64,000 bases of DNA from contig OZ038453.1 in the NCBI GenBank assembly GCA_964036195.1, forward strand, positions 13,801,206 to 13,865,205, read 5' to 3'. Made by a program: the position numbers and the translations under genes. Positions 12,001 to 24,000 of this stretch are shown here, one piece after another; positions within the stretch are counted from its first letter, which is position 1, and every line of letters begins with the position of its first letter. This DNA comes from Sphaerolaimus hirsutus. Its lineage: Eukaryota > Nematoda > Chromadorea > Monhysterida > Sphaerolaimidae. The notes below the pieces were generated by a model, which saw only the letters and a list, made by a program, of their open reading frames with translations, had not been told where the DNA came from and searched no databases.

Positions 12001-15000
12001 AGATAGATAGCTGGCCGATTTGGGGGGGTCAGCCCCCCCCAGCCCCCCCCCCCCTAGGAGACCCCTGTGTACAGTAGTGTGAACACTTACACATTTATTC
12101 ATACCATTAGACTTTATGTCCGCCGTTTTTGATTTGATAATTTTGTGTCATCTTTAGGGTTGGAAAAAAAACGTGTTTTTTTAACTCGATGTTTTTTTAA
12201 AATAAAAAACGTTTTTTTTAAAGCTCCCAGATATGACCTTGTGTCAACATATATATGTAGGTATATCAGTGGCAATACTCTGTGATGTTATATATGACCA
12301 TATAATGGCTTTAGAGCCATGGGATAGCATTATAAGTGGTGATTTGTGTCAAAAATATCCATTTTTCGTCGACATGTTCGTATATTGCCTTATAGTCAAA
12401 TGTTCGTGACTTCAGGTGAAGTTTGGCATAGTGGAATAGTGATCAAACAAGGTTATCAAATGAGGTTGTTACTTTGGGAGTGAAGTTACACACTGTGGAG
12501 GTACATGGAAGTGCATTACCTCAATATTATATACTACAGCAACATATGACGGCTTATAAACCCATGGTAGAACATAGAAATGGATGCTTTGATACTAAAA
12601 ATGCCACAAAACCAATGAAAACAACCACCAATGGCAATTTATGTCTGAAATTGCGCGCTTGCGCGCAAAAATTTTGCTAAATACCTAGTGCTTAGTACTA
12701 AAAATTTCAGCCGATGTTTAAAAAAAAAAAACATTTCGGACGTCATGTTTTTTTATAAAAAAACGTTTTTTTTAATAAAAAACGTTTTAAAAAAAAACAT
12801 CGGCCAACCCTAGTCATCTTTACACCAAAAACTGTCACGTGCTATATGCGCCCGCCCACTGGACATTTATTTTATTGGTTCGGAAGTAGGGATGGCCGCA
12901 GGTATACGCGGCGGACAGGACACTTAGTATGAAAACCTACCATAACCCATCTGAATAATGAACCAAAAATTATACAGTTTTTTCATCATAATATTTCGTT
13001 TTTACTATGGAATAATTAATTACGAAATTTATCACAAGATTTTATTCATTAAATTATGGTAGGTTTTCAGACTAGGTGTTCTGTCCGCCGAGTAAATATA
13101 TTTAAAACAATTTTTGCGTACATCCCTAATTTTAACTCATAATTTCGGCGTATTCCATTTTCAATCTCACAAAACAACGAGTCCTCAATCTTTATAGTTT
13201 TCGTCCGGTATCAATTGCTGCATACACCCATAATAACATGCTTTGCTTGCATTGCGAGAAAGGGCTATTATCTTACCTACAACCGTTTTATTGCTCGTAG
13301 CATGTGTGTATATGTACTTTTGTGTATAAATAATTGCACTGCCTGGTAGCAAAATGTCATGGATATCCGCCTGATTGAGTGCTTGGCTCTAAGAATCGAG
13401 TGCGGTGTTACCTAGCCGACATAAATTTTTGCGGTCATACTTTTTGCATTTGCAAGGCTAGATGTGCAAATTCCCAGCTGTGGATAGGATAGTGATGGAA
13501 AAGAGCCGTGGCGCTTGCACTAATGGGCCCACACACGCTAGTTGACATCGCGAATTTGTGTCAACTCAATGTCAACTAAATAACACAAAAAGAATTTTGA
13601 AAGCAGCACACTTAACAGAAGTATAATTATATAAAATTCAATATTCGTTATCAGATAGGAAAGTTTAAACCACACAATTCACAAAAATTTAGATGACACG
13701 AGGTCAGTTGACATCCAGCGTGTGTGGCGCCAAAGCGCCATGGCGCTCCTCGCGCTTGGAGCCATTTTGCTCTGGCGCCATTGTCGCTTGGCGCTGGGGT
13801 TCGGTAAAGCGACATGGCACTTTTGGCGCTTGGCGCCAATTTCCTGGCGCTTTTTGCATCACTAGCTGTGGAATAAACATTTGCTCAAAGACTATGGTGT
13901 TTTATTCAACTTGACCGTCTGTAAGCTACTTGCAATTTGTAACGATTTTGCAAATCGTGTTTTGCACATGCAAACGTTTTCGCACCGCCTTAGGCTTGTC
14001 ATCCAACCGACAAAATTGGTTCCTTGTCTTTTTTGTCGCAACCGTATTTTTTGTTATAAATGCCCATTATTTGGTTGCCATGGCGAACAGATGTTGTTAC
14101 ATGAGATACACATAACGAAACATGTGAGCCACCAATTTGTGCAGAAATTATTGGGCTCATTAAAGATTTGGATACATGCTTGAATGGTTCACTGGTATCG
14201 GTGATTACTGTAGACATGTGACATTTAAACTGTATCATGTGTCAGCCAATGATATATGGCCAATATTTGAGTTTTATGTCCATATTAACACAATTTTCTA
14301 ATTCAAGTAGTAGAAAAGTGACCACAAAATGGGTGAACAGACAGATTTTCAACAAAATAGTGATAAAATGGCTGAAAATGATGGTATGATGGATGACATG
14401 GATTATGCAGCTGGCATAAAGCCAAGTTCTGCTGCAATCCGACGTGCAGAACCGAAGTGTGTGTAATTTTGAATATTTTTGATTTTTTAAGTCATCCACA
14501 TAACCGTTTATCGCCCAAATGCACCAAACATTCAAATTTCTATTTTGACGTGATTCCTTTACATTTGGAGCCTGGCACCGAAATACCCCACCCCCCGCTG
14601 TGCGTTTGCACCATTACATTTCAATTCAAGTGTATAAAGCTGAAAATGCACTTGACTCGTGTTGTGACAACTTCATATGTCTAAGTAGTTGACCGGAAGT
14701 TCACCATTCATGGAGGCAATTCATAAGCATATTTCAAGTGTGAAAGTGTGTGACTCAAGGCAATATTATTTACATGCATCACTGAACATTGATTGCCACC
14801 GTGGCACAAACGTGGCCAATTCCGCATGTGGACAAGTGATAAGTGCTGAGCTGAGTAAAGTGATAAGTGCTGAGTAAAGTGATACGTGGACCAAAGTTTC
14901 ACCGACAATTTTTCATGTTGAAATTCAATTGTCAAACTTTTATCACTTACAAGTTTACCCATACCTTCATACTTACTTATCATTTCTCTTATCACTCGAG

Positions 15001-18000
15001 TTGACACTTGGCACTTTGAATGGAATGTTGTGCACTTGAATGTTGTATTTGTGTTTTGGTTGCTAAGGTGAAGATTTCCACCAACGGAAGTGCAGTCTAC
15101 TTGACTTTTATTCGGCTTGACTTGTGAGTGAATGACAATATTCTTGTTTGTGTGTTCGAAAATGTGAAAGTTTGCCGAGCCGTGTGACCCTTTCAAAATG
15201 CTCTTTTGAGTTTTTTTTTAAAAAGGCGAGTAAACAGGTAAACTGTGTGAGTTTCTTACATATTTGGTTACGGTAAAATACTGCTGAATATGTATTTTAC
15301 GTGCTCGGCGTTTTAGACAGTGGAAAAAATAAATGTTGATTCTTAAATTAGATATTTTAATCGTGAATGATGTTGTTCAGGTACGATATTTATTTATGCA
15401 CCCAATTATTCTTCCAGTGGGCCCACAGACGCTAGTTGACATCGACACCAAATGTCAACTGGTGCCGATCCCTATTAAACGCTTGCTGACGAGCCGACGA
15501 ACGACTTTCAAACGCAAGCTTTGAATTGGGAACGGAACCAGTTGACATTTGGTGTCGATGTCAACTAACGTGTGTGGGGCCAATAACTCCAACATTTAAA
15601 CAGTCATATTTTATCGAACGTTCCTAAACACATGACACAGGGGTCTCCAGGATTTTGGCCCTCGCGGGGGCTGGATAGATAGCAAATCGCTCCTCCGGAG
15701 GGATAGATAGCTGAAAATTTTTCTTGGGGGGGGGGCTTGGGAGCTGGCGGGAGCACAATATATAGGCTTTTTCAAGGTTTAAAAGGCAGAAAGGGGAAAA
15801 AATCGCTAATAATCAGTTAAAAGTAGCCAAAAGTAGGTATGAAATAGCTAAAAAACGGTATATAATGATGTATATAGCCGGAAAGCCTGATTTTGAAGGT
15901 GAAACACTATAAAAAGGTGCGAAAATTAGTGATTTTGATCGAAAATTGGGGCAAAATTTCTCAAAAACGACTCCAGTTAGATAGATGGCTGAGCGATTGG
16001 GGGGGGGGGCTTTGGGTGTAGTAGCAAAAAAATTTTGCCTTGGGATAGATAGATAGCTGGCCGATTTGGGGGGGGGGGGCGCCCCCCCAGCCCCCCCTCT
16101 AAGAGACCCCTGATGACATTATCCTTTAATCTTAGATGTGATTTTATTAGCCGGACACTATTCTTTTGCACTCGACAACCGTATACATTTAATATGAAAT
16201 CATGTTTTGCCTAAAATAGCATTATCACGTTGGATAAGAAGTATATACTTTAAATATATTTTATCCAGTAAGTGGGCCAAAATAATATTCATAACTTCTC
16301 AACGCTGACAAAATGACTACACCCTTTCCCTCTACAAAACTTATGTATCACTCAATTTGCCGCGCAGACCCATGGGTCTAAGTGGGGCTTCAGTCGACCT
16401 GTGGCAGCGTTCTTTCCCGCCGCACGAGTTCGCAAAGGAAAGTCCGGAGGCATGGGCCGAATTGCGGCAAAGATTGGGCTTGGCAAGTTGCCAATGTGGC
16501 TGTTGGCTATTTTTGTGGGACATAAGTCTTGATGGGTTACGGTATCGCAGACGGTCATCTCGATGGACACGTTTTCCGCGTATCGCGTGCGCGGCATCGA
16601 AGAATGGGGCGACTTTTGCGCGCTGATGTATCCCAGATTCAGGCGCACGCAGTTTCAGGTGTGCGGCTACCGTAATCTTTGGAGTCTTACGGTATTTTCA
16701 TTGGGTTACGGTATTTTCGCGTAGGAAAACGAGCGGCCGGCGGGCGGCTTGGAACCGTCTGGATTGAAAGTTATTCGCTTGAAAAATCAGAGGTTGGAAA
16801 AGGAGGTTCTTCCCCAGACTGATGAAGAGGATAGGAAAAATGCCAGGTAATCAATTACCGTATTACCTCGAATTACCCCCCCCCCCTTGAATTAACCCCC
16901 CCTCGAATTAACCCCCCTCAAAATGAGCTGGGGAAATAATAAACCCCCCCCCCCCCTCGAAATACCCCCCCCTTCGGAATGATGTACGTCATGTACATAA
17001 TAAATACGTCATGTACGCAATGTACATGATGTATATTACTGTTAATTTGCATTGCAGCTACACATAGACTTAGTTTGTGTAGCTATCTACGTCTTTATGT
17101 CCAAATATATCCTGTTTGGACACATTTATTACCTGTTTTGGGTATGTAAATGCCTACTATTTACTACGATTCTTACAAAAATTTCTGACGAAATAATAAA
17201 CCCCCCCCCCTCGAAAAAAACCCCCCTCGAATTAACCCCCCCTCAAATTTTGCTGGCGAAATAATAAACCCCCATGGGGGTATTTTGAGGTAATACGGTA
17301 TCCATTTTTTCCTATATTGTGATCACCAGTGAAATTTGGGGAACTCATAAATTTGTCTTGGGAACAGTTGTTTACCCCAATGAGGGGTCTGTCAATTACA
17401 AAAAAAACATTCATTCGGTAAACTAAAATGTGCTCAAATTTATGAGTTTCCCGAATTTCGATGACGTGCTGATGTGCGTAGTCGCAATATGAATATCGGC
17501 CATGAAATTTTCACGATATTCTCTCATTTCAGACCATACTTTCCCGGCATTTTTGGGTGGCATATGGTCACACCAACGGACAGAGCTGTAAGTTATCTCG
17601 CACGCAAGGGTACTTCAACATTTGAATATGCAAAATTGGGTTTGAAAAGTCTCTTAGTTTAAAAAACAGTAATTATGTTCCGTTTCCGTTGTCCATAAGA
17701 TGCATTTTTAAATCTTCATTTAAAAACGTTTTGCTGTGCCATAGTTACGTTTTTGCCAAGATGGTTTTGCATACACGCCATTGGGTATACACACTAGTTG
17801 ACATCGCAAATCAATGTCAATTGAATAACACTAAATAATACAAAAAAATTAAAAGCATCACACTTAACAGAAACAATGAAAATCAAGTGCCAGTCTCTAT
17901 ATAAAATTTAGGGTGTCAAATTTCCGTTTCCGTTTTCAGTTTCCGCTTTTCCGCAGGAAAATTTTTCACCTTTCCGTTTTCCGGCAGCTGAAATTTTTTT

Positions 18001-21000
18001 ACCTTTCCGTATTCCGTTTTCCGGCAGCTGAAATTTTTTTACCTTTCCGTTTCCGTATTTCAGGCCCATTTTTCCGTTTTCCGGCTGAAAAATTTTTACC
18101 TTTCCGTTTCCATTTTTCCAGGCCATTTTTCCATTTTCTGGCTCGATTTTCAGTTTTCTGGCATTTTTCCATTATTTTTTCCAATCTGTATTTATCTTTT
18201 TTTACTATGGTGTTTTTAACTACCAGGTTCTTGTGTCGTTCATTATTTTTATCTGTATCCAAATCTGTAAAAAACACAAAGTAATTTGTGTAATAAGGAC
18301 ACATACTTTGCAGTCTGCTGAGTATACTTTTTACTGTTCAGATACATCAAAGTTCACTTTTGCTAAATTCTTATTGTTGTTTTAGTGTACTTTTGCTACC
18401 TTTTGATGATTTTTTGTTGGTTCAGTTAAGCTTGAACTACAAGTGAAGTTACTGGCATGATTTATAGTTGCAGAATGTACAGCTACCACAATCAAATCCA
18501 AACAGGCAAACTTGCATGCAGATTTTCCTCCTGCAAATTTGTCCATTTCCGTGCAAATTTCACTTTATTTTTTTCCATTTCCATGAAAATTTCGCTTTCC
18601 GTTTTCCGGCATTTCATTTTTCCGTTTTCCGGCCGATAATTTTTTTTTACCTTTCCGTTTTCCGCTGAGTGAAATTTTTTTACCTTTCCGTTTTCCGTGT
18701 TCCGGCCGATAATTTTTTTTACCTTTCCGTTTTCCGTAAAGTTAAAAAATTTTACTTTTCCGTTTTCCGTAAAAAATTGTTTTGACATCCTAATAAAATC
18801 AACAATGCTCTATCTCTATCACATAAGAAGGTTGAAAAAACATAACTAACCAAAATTAAGTTGACAGAGATTTTTGTGTCAACTAGTGCTTGTGGGCATG
18901 TTGCCACCCCATCAAACCCCCCTCTCAGGTGATCCTAACAACCAACGAAAAAGACGCACTAGCAGTTTTCGAAGCCACAGGTGAAGTGGCCCTTGCGTTG
19001 CCAAACGCAGATAAAGTTGACTATCAAGTGCTGCCGTTTTTGGAGGAATTTGACTTTATTTATCTGTGGTACCCCCCGGGGGGTTTGGAGGCTGCGAAAG
19101 AATTTGCGCACGTTATCAGCCCAGTGAGGACTTATATTGTCACGTTGGTGAAGGGGGGCTTTATTCGGGGGTTATGGTAATAATTGTTAGGGTGGATGGT
19201 TGCGTGTAGATTATTTGGTATTTTCGAGTGGGTATGTTATTTGTATGTACGACTTACCGCAAAGTATCTACCATAATTTACTGATTAAAATCTTGTGTTA
19301 AATGTCGTAATTAGGGTTGGAAAAAAAACGTTTTTTTAACTCGATGTTTTTTAAAAAAAACAACGTTTTTTTAAATAAAAAAACGTTTTTTTTATTTAAA
19401 AAAACGTGTTTTTTTAAAAGCTCCCAGATATGACCTAGTGTCAACATATATAGGTATATCAGACACTGGCAATACTCTGTGATGTTAAATATGACCATAT
19501 AATGGCTGTGGAGCCATGGGATAGCATTATAAGTGGTGATTTGTGTCAAAAATATCCATTTTTCGTCGACATATCGTTCGTATATTGCCTTATAGTTGAA
19601 TGTTCGTGACTTCAGGTAAAGTTTGGCACGGAATGGTGATCAAACAAGGTTATAAAAGGAGGTTGTTACTTTGGGAGTGAAGTTACACACTGTGGAGGTA
19701 CATGGAAGCACATTACCTCAATATTATATATTACAGCAACTTATGTCTTCTTATTCACCCATGGTAGCACATAGAAATGGATGTTTTGATACTAAAAATG
19801 CAACAAAACCAATGAAAACAACCACCAATGTCAATTTGTGTGTGAAATTGCGCGCTTGTGCGCAAAAATTTTGCAAAATACCTAGTGCTTAGTACTAAAA
19901 ATTTCGGCCGATGTTTTTTTTTTTAAAAAAAAAACATTTCGGACGTCATGTTTAAAAAAAAAAACGTTTAAAAAAAAAACGTTTAAAAAAAACGTTTAAA
20001 AAAACGTTTAAAAAAAACATCGGCCAACCCTAGTCGTAATTAATTATTCCATAGTAAAAACGAAATATTATGATGCAAAAACTGTATTGGTTCATTATGC
20101 AGATGGGTTATGGTAGGTTTACATACTAGGTAAGTGTGATGTCCGCCGAGTTTTTTTATAAATAATTCGTTGAAAATGGACAGATCGGTTACCGACTTGA
20201 TTATAAATTACCTATAACCCTCAACTACCATAACCCCCCAAATAGGCACCCGGAGCGTCCGTTGGAACTTTTGCAATCTGGCCGCAAGGCCCGAATAGGC
20301 GAAATCCTCAAAACGAATACCATAACCCGACGTGCGTATAACAATCACTTCCGCACCAGTGCGGAACACAGAATTGCGGTCAGGGATGGAATATTGAATT
20401 ATAATCAAGCTACAAGGGGTCTTGCTCAGGTGGGCTGTGGGGGTTTTATTTGGGGGGGGTGTATTTGAGAGAAGGTTATGGTAGAAGAATCTTGAAAATG
20501 CGACGGGAAATTTATCTTTTGATGACACTCTCGTATCTCTTTTTATTTTATTGTGAGGTATGTTTTGGTTCATGCACATATTTAAACAGCCTTATAGATT
20601 CAAAGTATTTCCATAAAAGTATGAATATTCCACTTCGTTTTTGTTCACTTCACACATTTTCGCCTCTGCTGTGCTTGCTTCTTATTATTTATTTATTTAT
20701 TTATTTTTTGTTTTCCCCAGCAAAATTCATTTTTAGTTTTTTTCTTCTGTAAATAACCCCGAAATATATAGAATAAATTGATGTGATTTTTATTTCGAGC
20801 TACGAGAGATTCTTATTCTGTTATAAATACAAAGATTTTAACTAAACACAGGTCGCATTTTCGGGGTTATTTAAAAATCTATCTTCACACGAGAAATAAT
20901 AACATTAACTGAAAAGCCAACCGACAAAATTAAATAAAAATGGCACCATGCTATCGCGTCCGGCCACTTTTGCGCCAAAATTAACACCAAAGCTATCTAA

Positions 21001-24000
21001 TCATCCCGTTTACGTCGAAACGCTGCGTGAACGAACAAGCGAAAAAAAACACAAAAGCGCACACAAAACAGCAGGAAATGCTACGATGGATACCTGAAAC
21101 TCTCGACAGCCCCCCTGGCTCGCCATACGGGCACAGGACCAGAATGAGGGCAAATACCATGCCCTTAAACAGAGATATTGCGCCTAACTTGAGGGGTGCC
21201 CCCTTAAATCGAGAAGTTGTGCCTAATTTAAGAGGTGGCAATGGGGCTCTGGTACATCAGAGAAGACTCGTTCGTGATGAAGAAGTTTTAAATGATTTTG
21301 AAGATGTCTATGATGAGATTGATGAATTTGGGTATGTGCACAAAAAAGTGGCACCCGGGTTCAAGCAGCTCATTGCAAAGGTGTGTTTTATGTTGGCTGT
21401 GGGTGTGTTGGTGTGTTGCGGTGTTTGGGTGGTGTAGGTCCAGTTGTCCTCTTAACTCACTAGTCATCTAGATCGACTACTTATGTATTTTACCCGCTAG
21501 ACATCTACACCGGCTAGTCATCTTTACCTGCTACTTGCTAGTCATGTATGGGGAGCATAGATGAGTACAGATGTGGGATAAGTAGCAGTGCAACTGGAAG
21601 AAGACAGCGCGAGCAGCAAAAGCAAATGCCCCCATTGGTATGTAAATATGCTTATGTATTTGGAATGAAAATGGAATTAGGGATACGAAAATTTTTGAAT
21701 GACCCATTTAAAATGTAAAATTACACAAACAATCGTTGAGCTAACTGGGTGCCATCAGCAGACATGTTGATGATGTGTGCCATTTTGCTGCTGATTGCCA
21801 CATGCACAGCTACTCCTGCTGTGCATGTGGCAAATCCCCTGCCTGCTACTCATCTACAGCCCATAGATAACAAACAGGTATAAATAGATGATTATGGGTT
21901 TAGATGACTAGTGGGTTGAGATGACTATCGGCAGAGGCTCATTTGGTTGGTGTTCTTAGCCCATACCAAAGTGTTCTTGTGTTTGTGTGAGAATTAATTG
22001 CAAGTGTTTTGTCTGTTTCTGTTTGTTGTCCACTAATTAAATTTTTGGTTTGTTTGTTTTTTGACTCCACATTGCTTGAGTATACAGTCATTGCACAACT
22101 TATGTGAGTAAATCATTCAATTTACATGTAGAGGTTGTTTTCTCAATCAATACGCAGAATTTTTAGTAGTGATTCACTGGGTATTTTTGAAATTTTTGAG
22201 CGCAAGTGCTCTTTTTCACATAATTACGAACAAAGAGTAGATGTCGTTTACATTGGTTTTGTGATAATTTTATGCCAGACATGCCAATTACTGCATGTTA
22301 CTGCATCTGCATGTAATTGGCATGCTAGATAATGTTTGTGTAGTCTACACTACTGTGCATAATAGTTGAGACATTCTATGTTTGGGAATTGAGGAATAAC
22401 TTTGTGTCTGCACACACTAGTTTGCAGCCAAGTTATGAAAACTCATAAATCAGCTTTGAACTCATTTGTTTTCCAGATTGAGGTATTTGTCAACTACAGT
22501 TGTTGGTGATTAAAACTGACTCATTCTAGAAAACCGAAATGTGTTCAAAGCTGATTTATGAGTTTTCGGAATTTCAGTTAAAAACTGGTGTTCGTGTGCA
22601 CATTTAAGAGGGACCCGCCGGTGTCTGGCACATCCCCATTCTGAATCTCCAAATTGGCTGCAATTATAGCATGTTTGGTTTTTGTATCCGACCAATGTGA
22701 TGGTAATTCTGAAGTATGTTCGTTTTGACCATGAGTTATTCAAGCACCAAAAGTGCTACTGCGCAGTGCGCACACTTTATAAATGTACACACTGCAACAG
22801 CATCAAATTGCACCAGAGACATGAAATCGCTGTACACGAAACCAACGATAGCAACGCTACCATAATATGCACTTCGTTACGATTAATTTTATATTTATCA
22901 ATGGTTATGTATTTAGTGACTTTGTTTGTGCATAAGACAAGAAAGGTCGCACGTCAATTCACCGCAACCTGCTTTTGTCTGAATAAAACTGTCTTTCATC
23001 ATTTTCTGTAAATCTACACATGTAAATCCATCCTAATCACCCCTCCCCCATTCGCAGTTTACACGGTGGCCCATTTTGAACAAGATTTTTGGCGGCTTTC
23101 GAGGCGGGGAAGTGACCATTTTAACTGGACCTACCGGCGTTGGAAAGACCACATTTCTTTGCGAATATGTTGTAGATTTGGCCAAACAGGGGGTGCGCAC
23201 CTTGTTTTGCAGTTTTGAGATGCCCGAGAGTCGAGTTTTGCAGTGGATGGCCTGCCAGTTTGCACAGTGGGTGGGGTGCTTTTGGTTTGGTTTGTTTTTG
23301 AGGGTGACGGTAGTGATGGACAAAAAGTGCCAGGACTTTGGCGTCAAGCGCCAGAGGAAAATGGCGCCAACCACCATATCACATTTTGCTTTGGCGCTAG
23401 CGCCAACACCAGGTGTATCGTTCCTGGCGCCACGGTATATTATCGCGAAGAGCTAAAAGCGCCATGTTGCTGTCGCAAAATGGCGCCAAGAGTCATGGCG
23501 CGTTTTCTTTTGGCACTGGCGTCAGTTGCCAGCGCCATATCGCTTTTCCATCACGAGGTGGGGGTAATTTTCGCCATGATACTGTGACTTAAATATAATG
23601 TTCAGTTGTTGGTTACCTCGAATTTTCTCTCTCATATTTTGTCCTATCTTTTTTTATTTTGTGGTTGGTTTGTGATGCGCTACTAACAACTTGAATTAGG
23701 TATTGTATTTAGGGTTCAAACGATATGACTTTTCGATATCGATATTCGATATTTTTTTCTGAAACTCGATATCGATATTCGATATTTTTTTCTGAAACTC
23801 GATTTCGATATTCGATATTCGATATTTTTTTCTGAAACTCGATATTCGATATCGATACGATATGGAACCTCGATATCGATATTCGATATTAAAAAATGGT
23901 CGAAATTTCGATATTTTCGATATTCGATATTGCGATTTGCTTTTGGTATAGCAAGGCATATTTCAAGTGACATATTGTATTTTCATGTGGTTGCACGCGT

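Larger units (their letters stand above)
11419..16367. other. Rest of the 11.9-kb TWNK intron
   Basis: Mostly transposons (11569-12067, 12155-12812, 13485-13864, 15418-15581, 15638-16112) with AT-rich spacers. One short ORF at 14329 is listed separately. Around 14810-15010 is a degenerate ATTCCGCA..AAGTG repeat with GATAAGTGCTGAGTAAAGT tandem units. Confidence 0.6.
20430..23057. other. TWNK intron with possible nested ORF
   Basis: Contains the ORF at 20948-21437, a set of degenerate ACTAGTCATCTA/TAGATGACTAGT units (21450-21930) and a small inverted-repeat element (22404-22600). The rest is AT-rich with nothing recognisable. Confidence 0.5.

Noticed and set aside
12474-12680. ORF repeated at 19671 (VKLHTVEVHGS...)
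   Set aside because: It is the shared body of the TAGGGTTGG MITE; copies differ by stops and the element has no transposase length.
19144-19180. Donor GTGAAG after TTG at 19148 for Twinkle exon 9
   Set aside because: Gives phase 0, which does not join the HPERPLELL frame of the next exon; the site at 19144 does.
22682-23011. Plus-strand ORF with C..C..H..H spacing resembling a C2H2 zinc finger
   Set aside because: Single, imperfect spacing, no splice context or neighbouring finger, lies in a Twinkle intron; chance is likelier.
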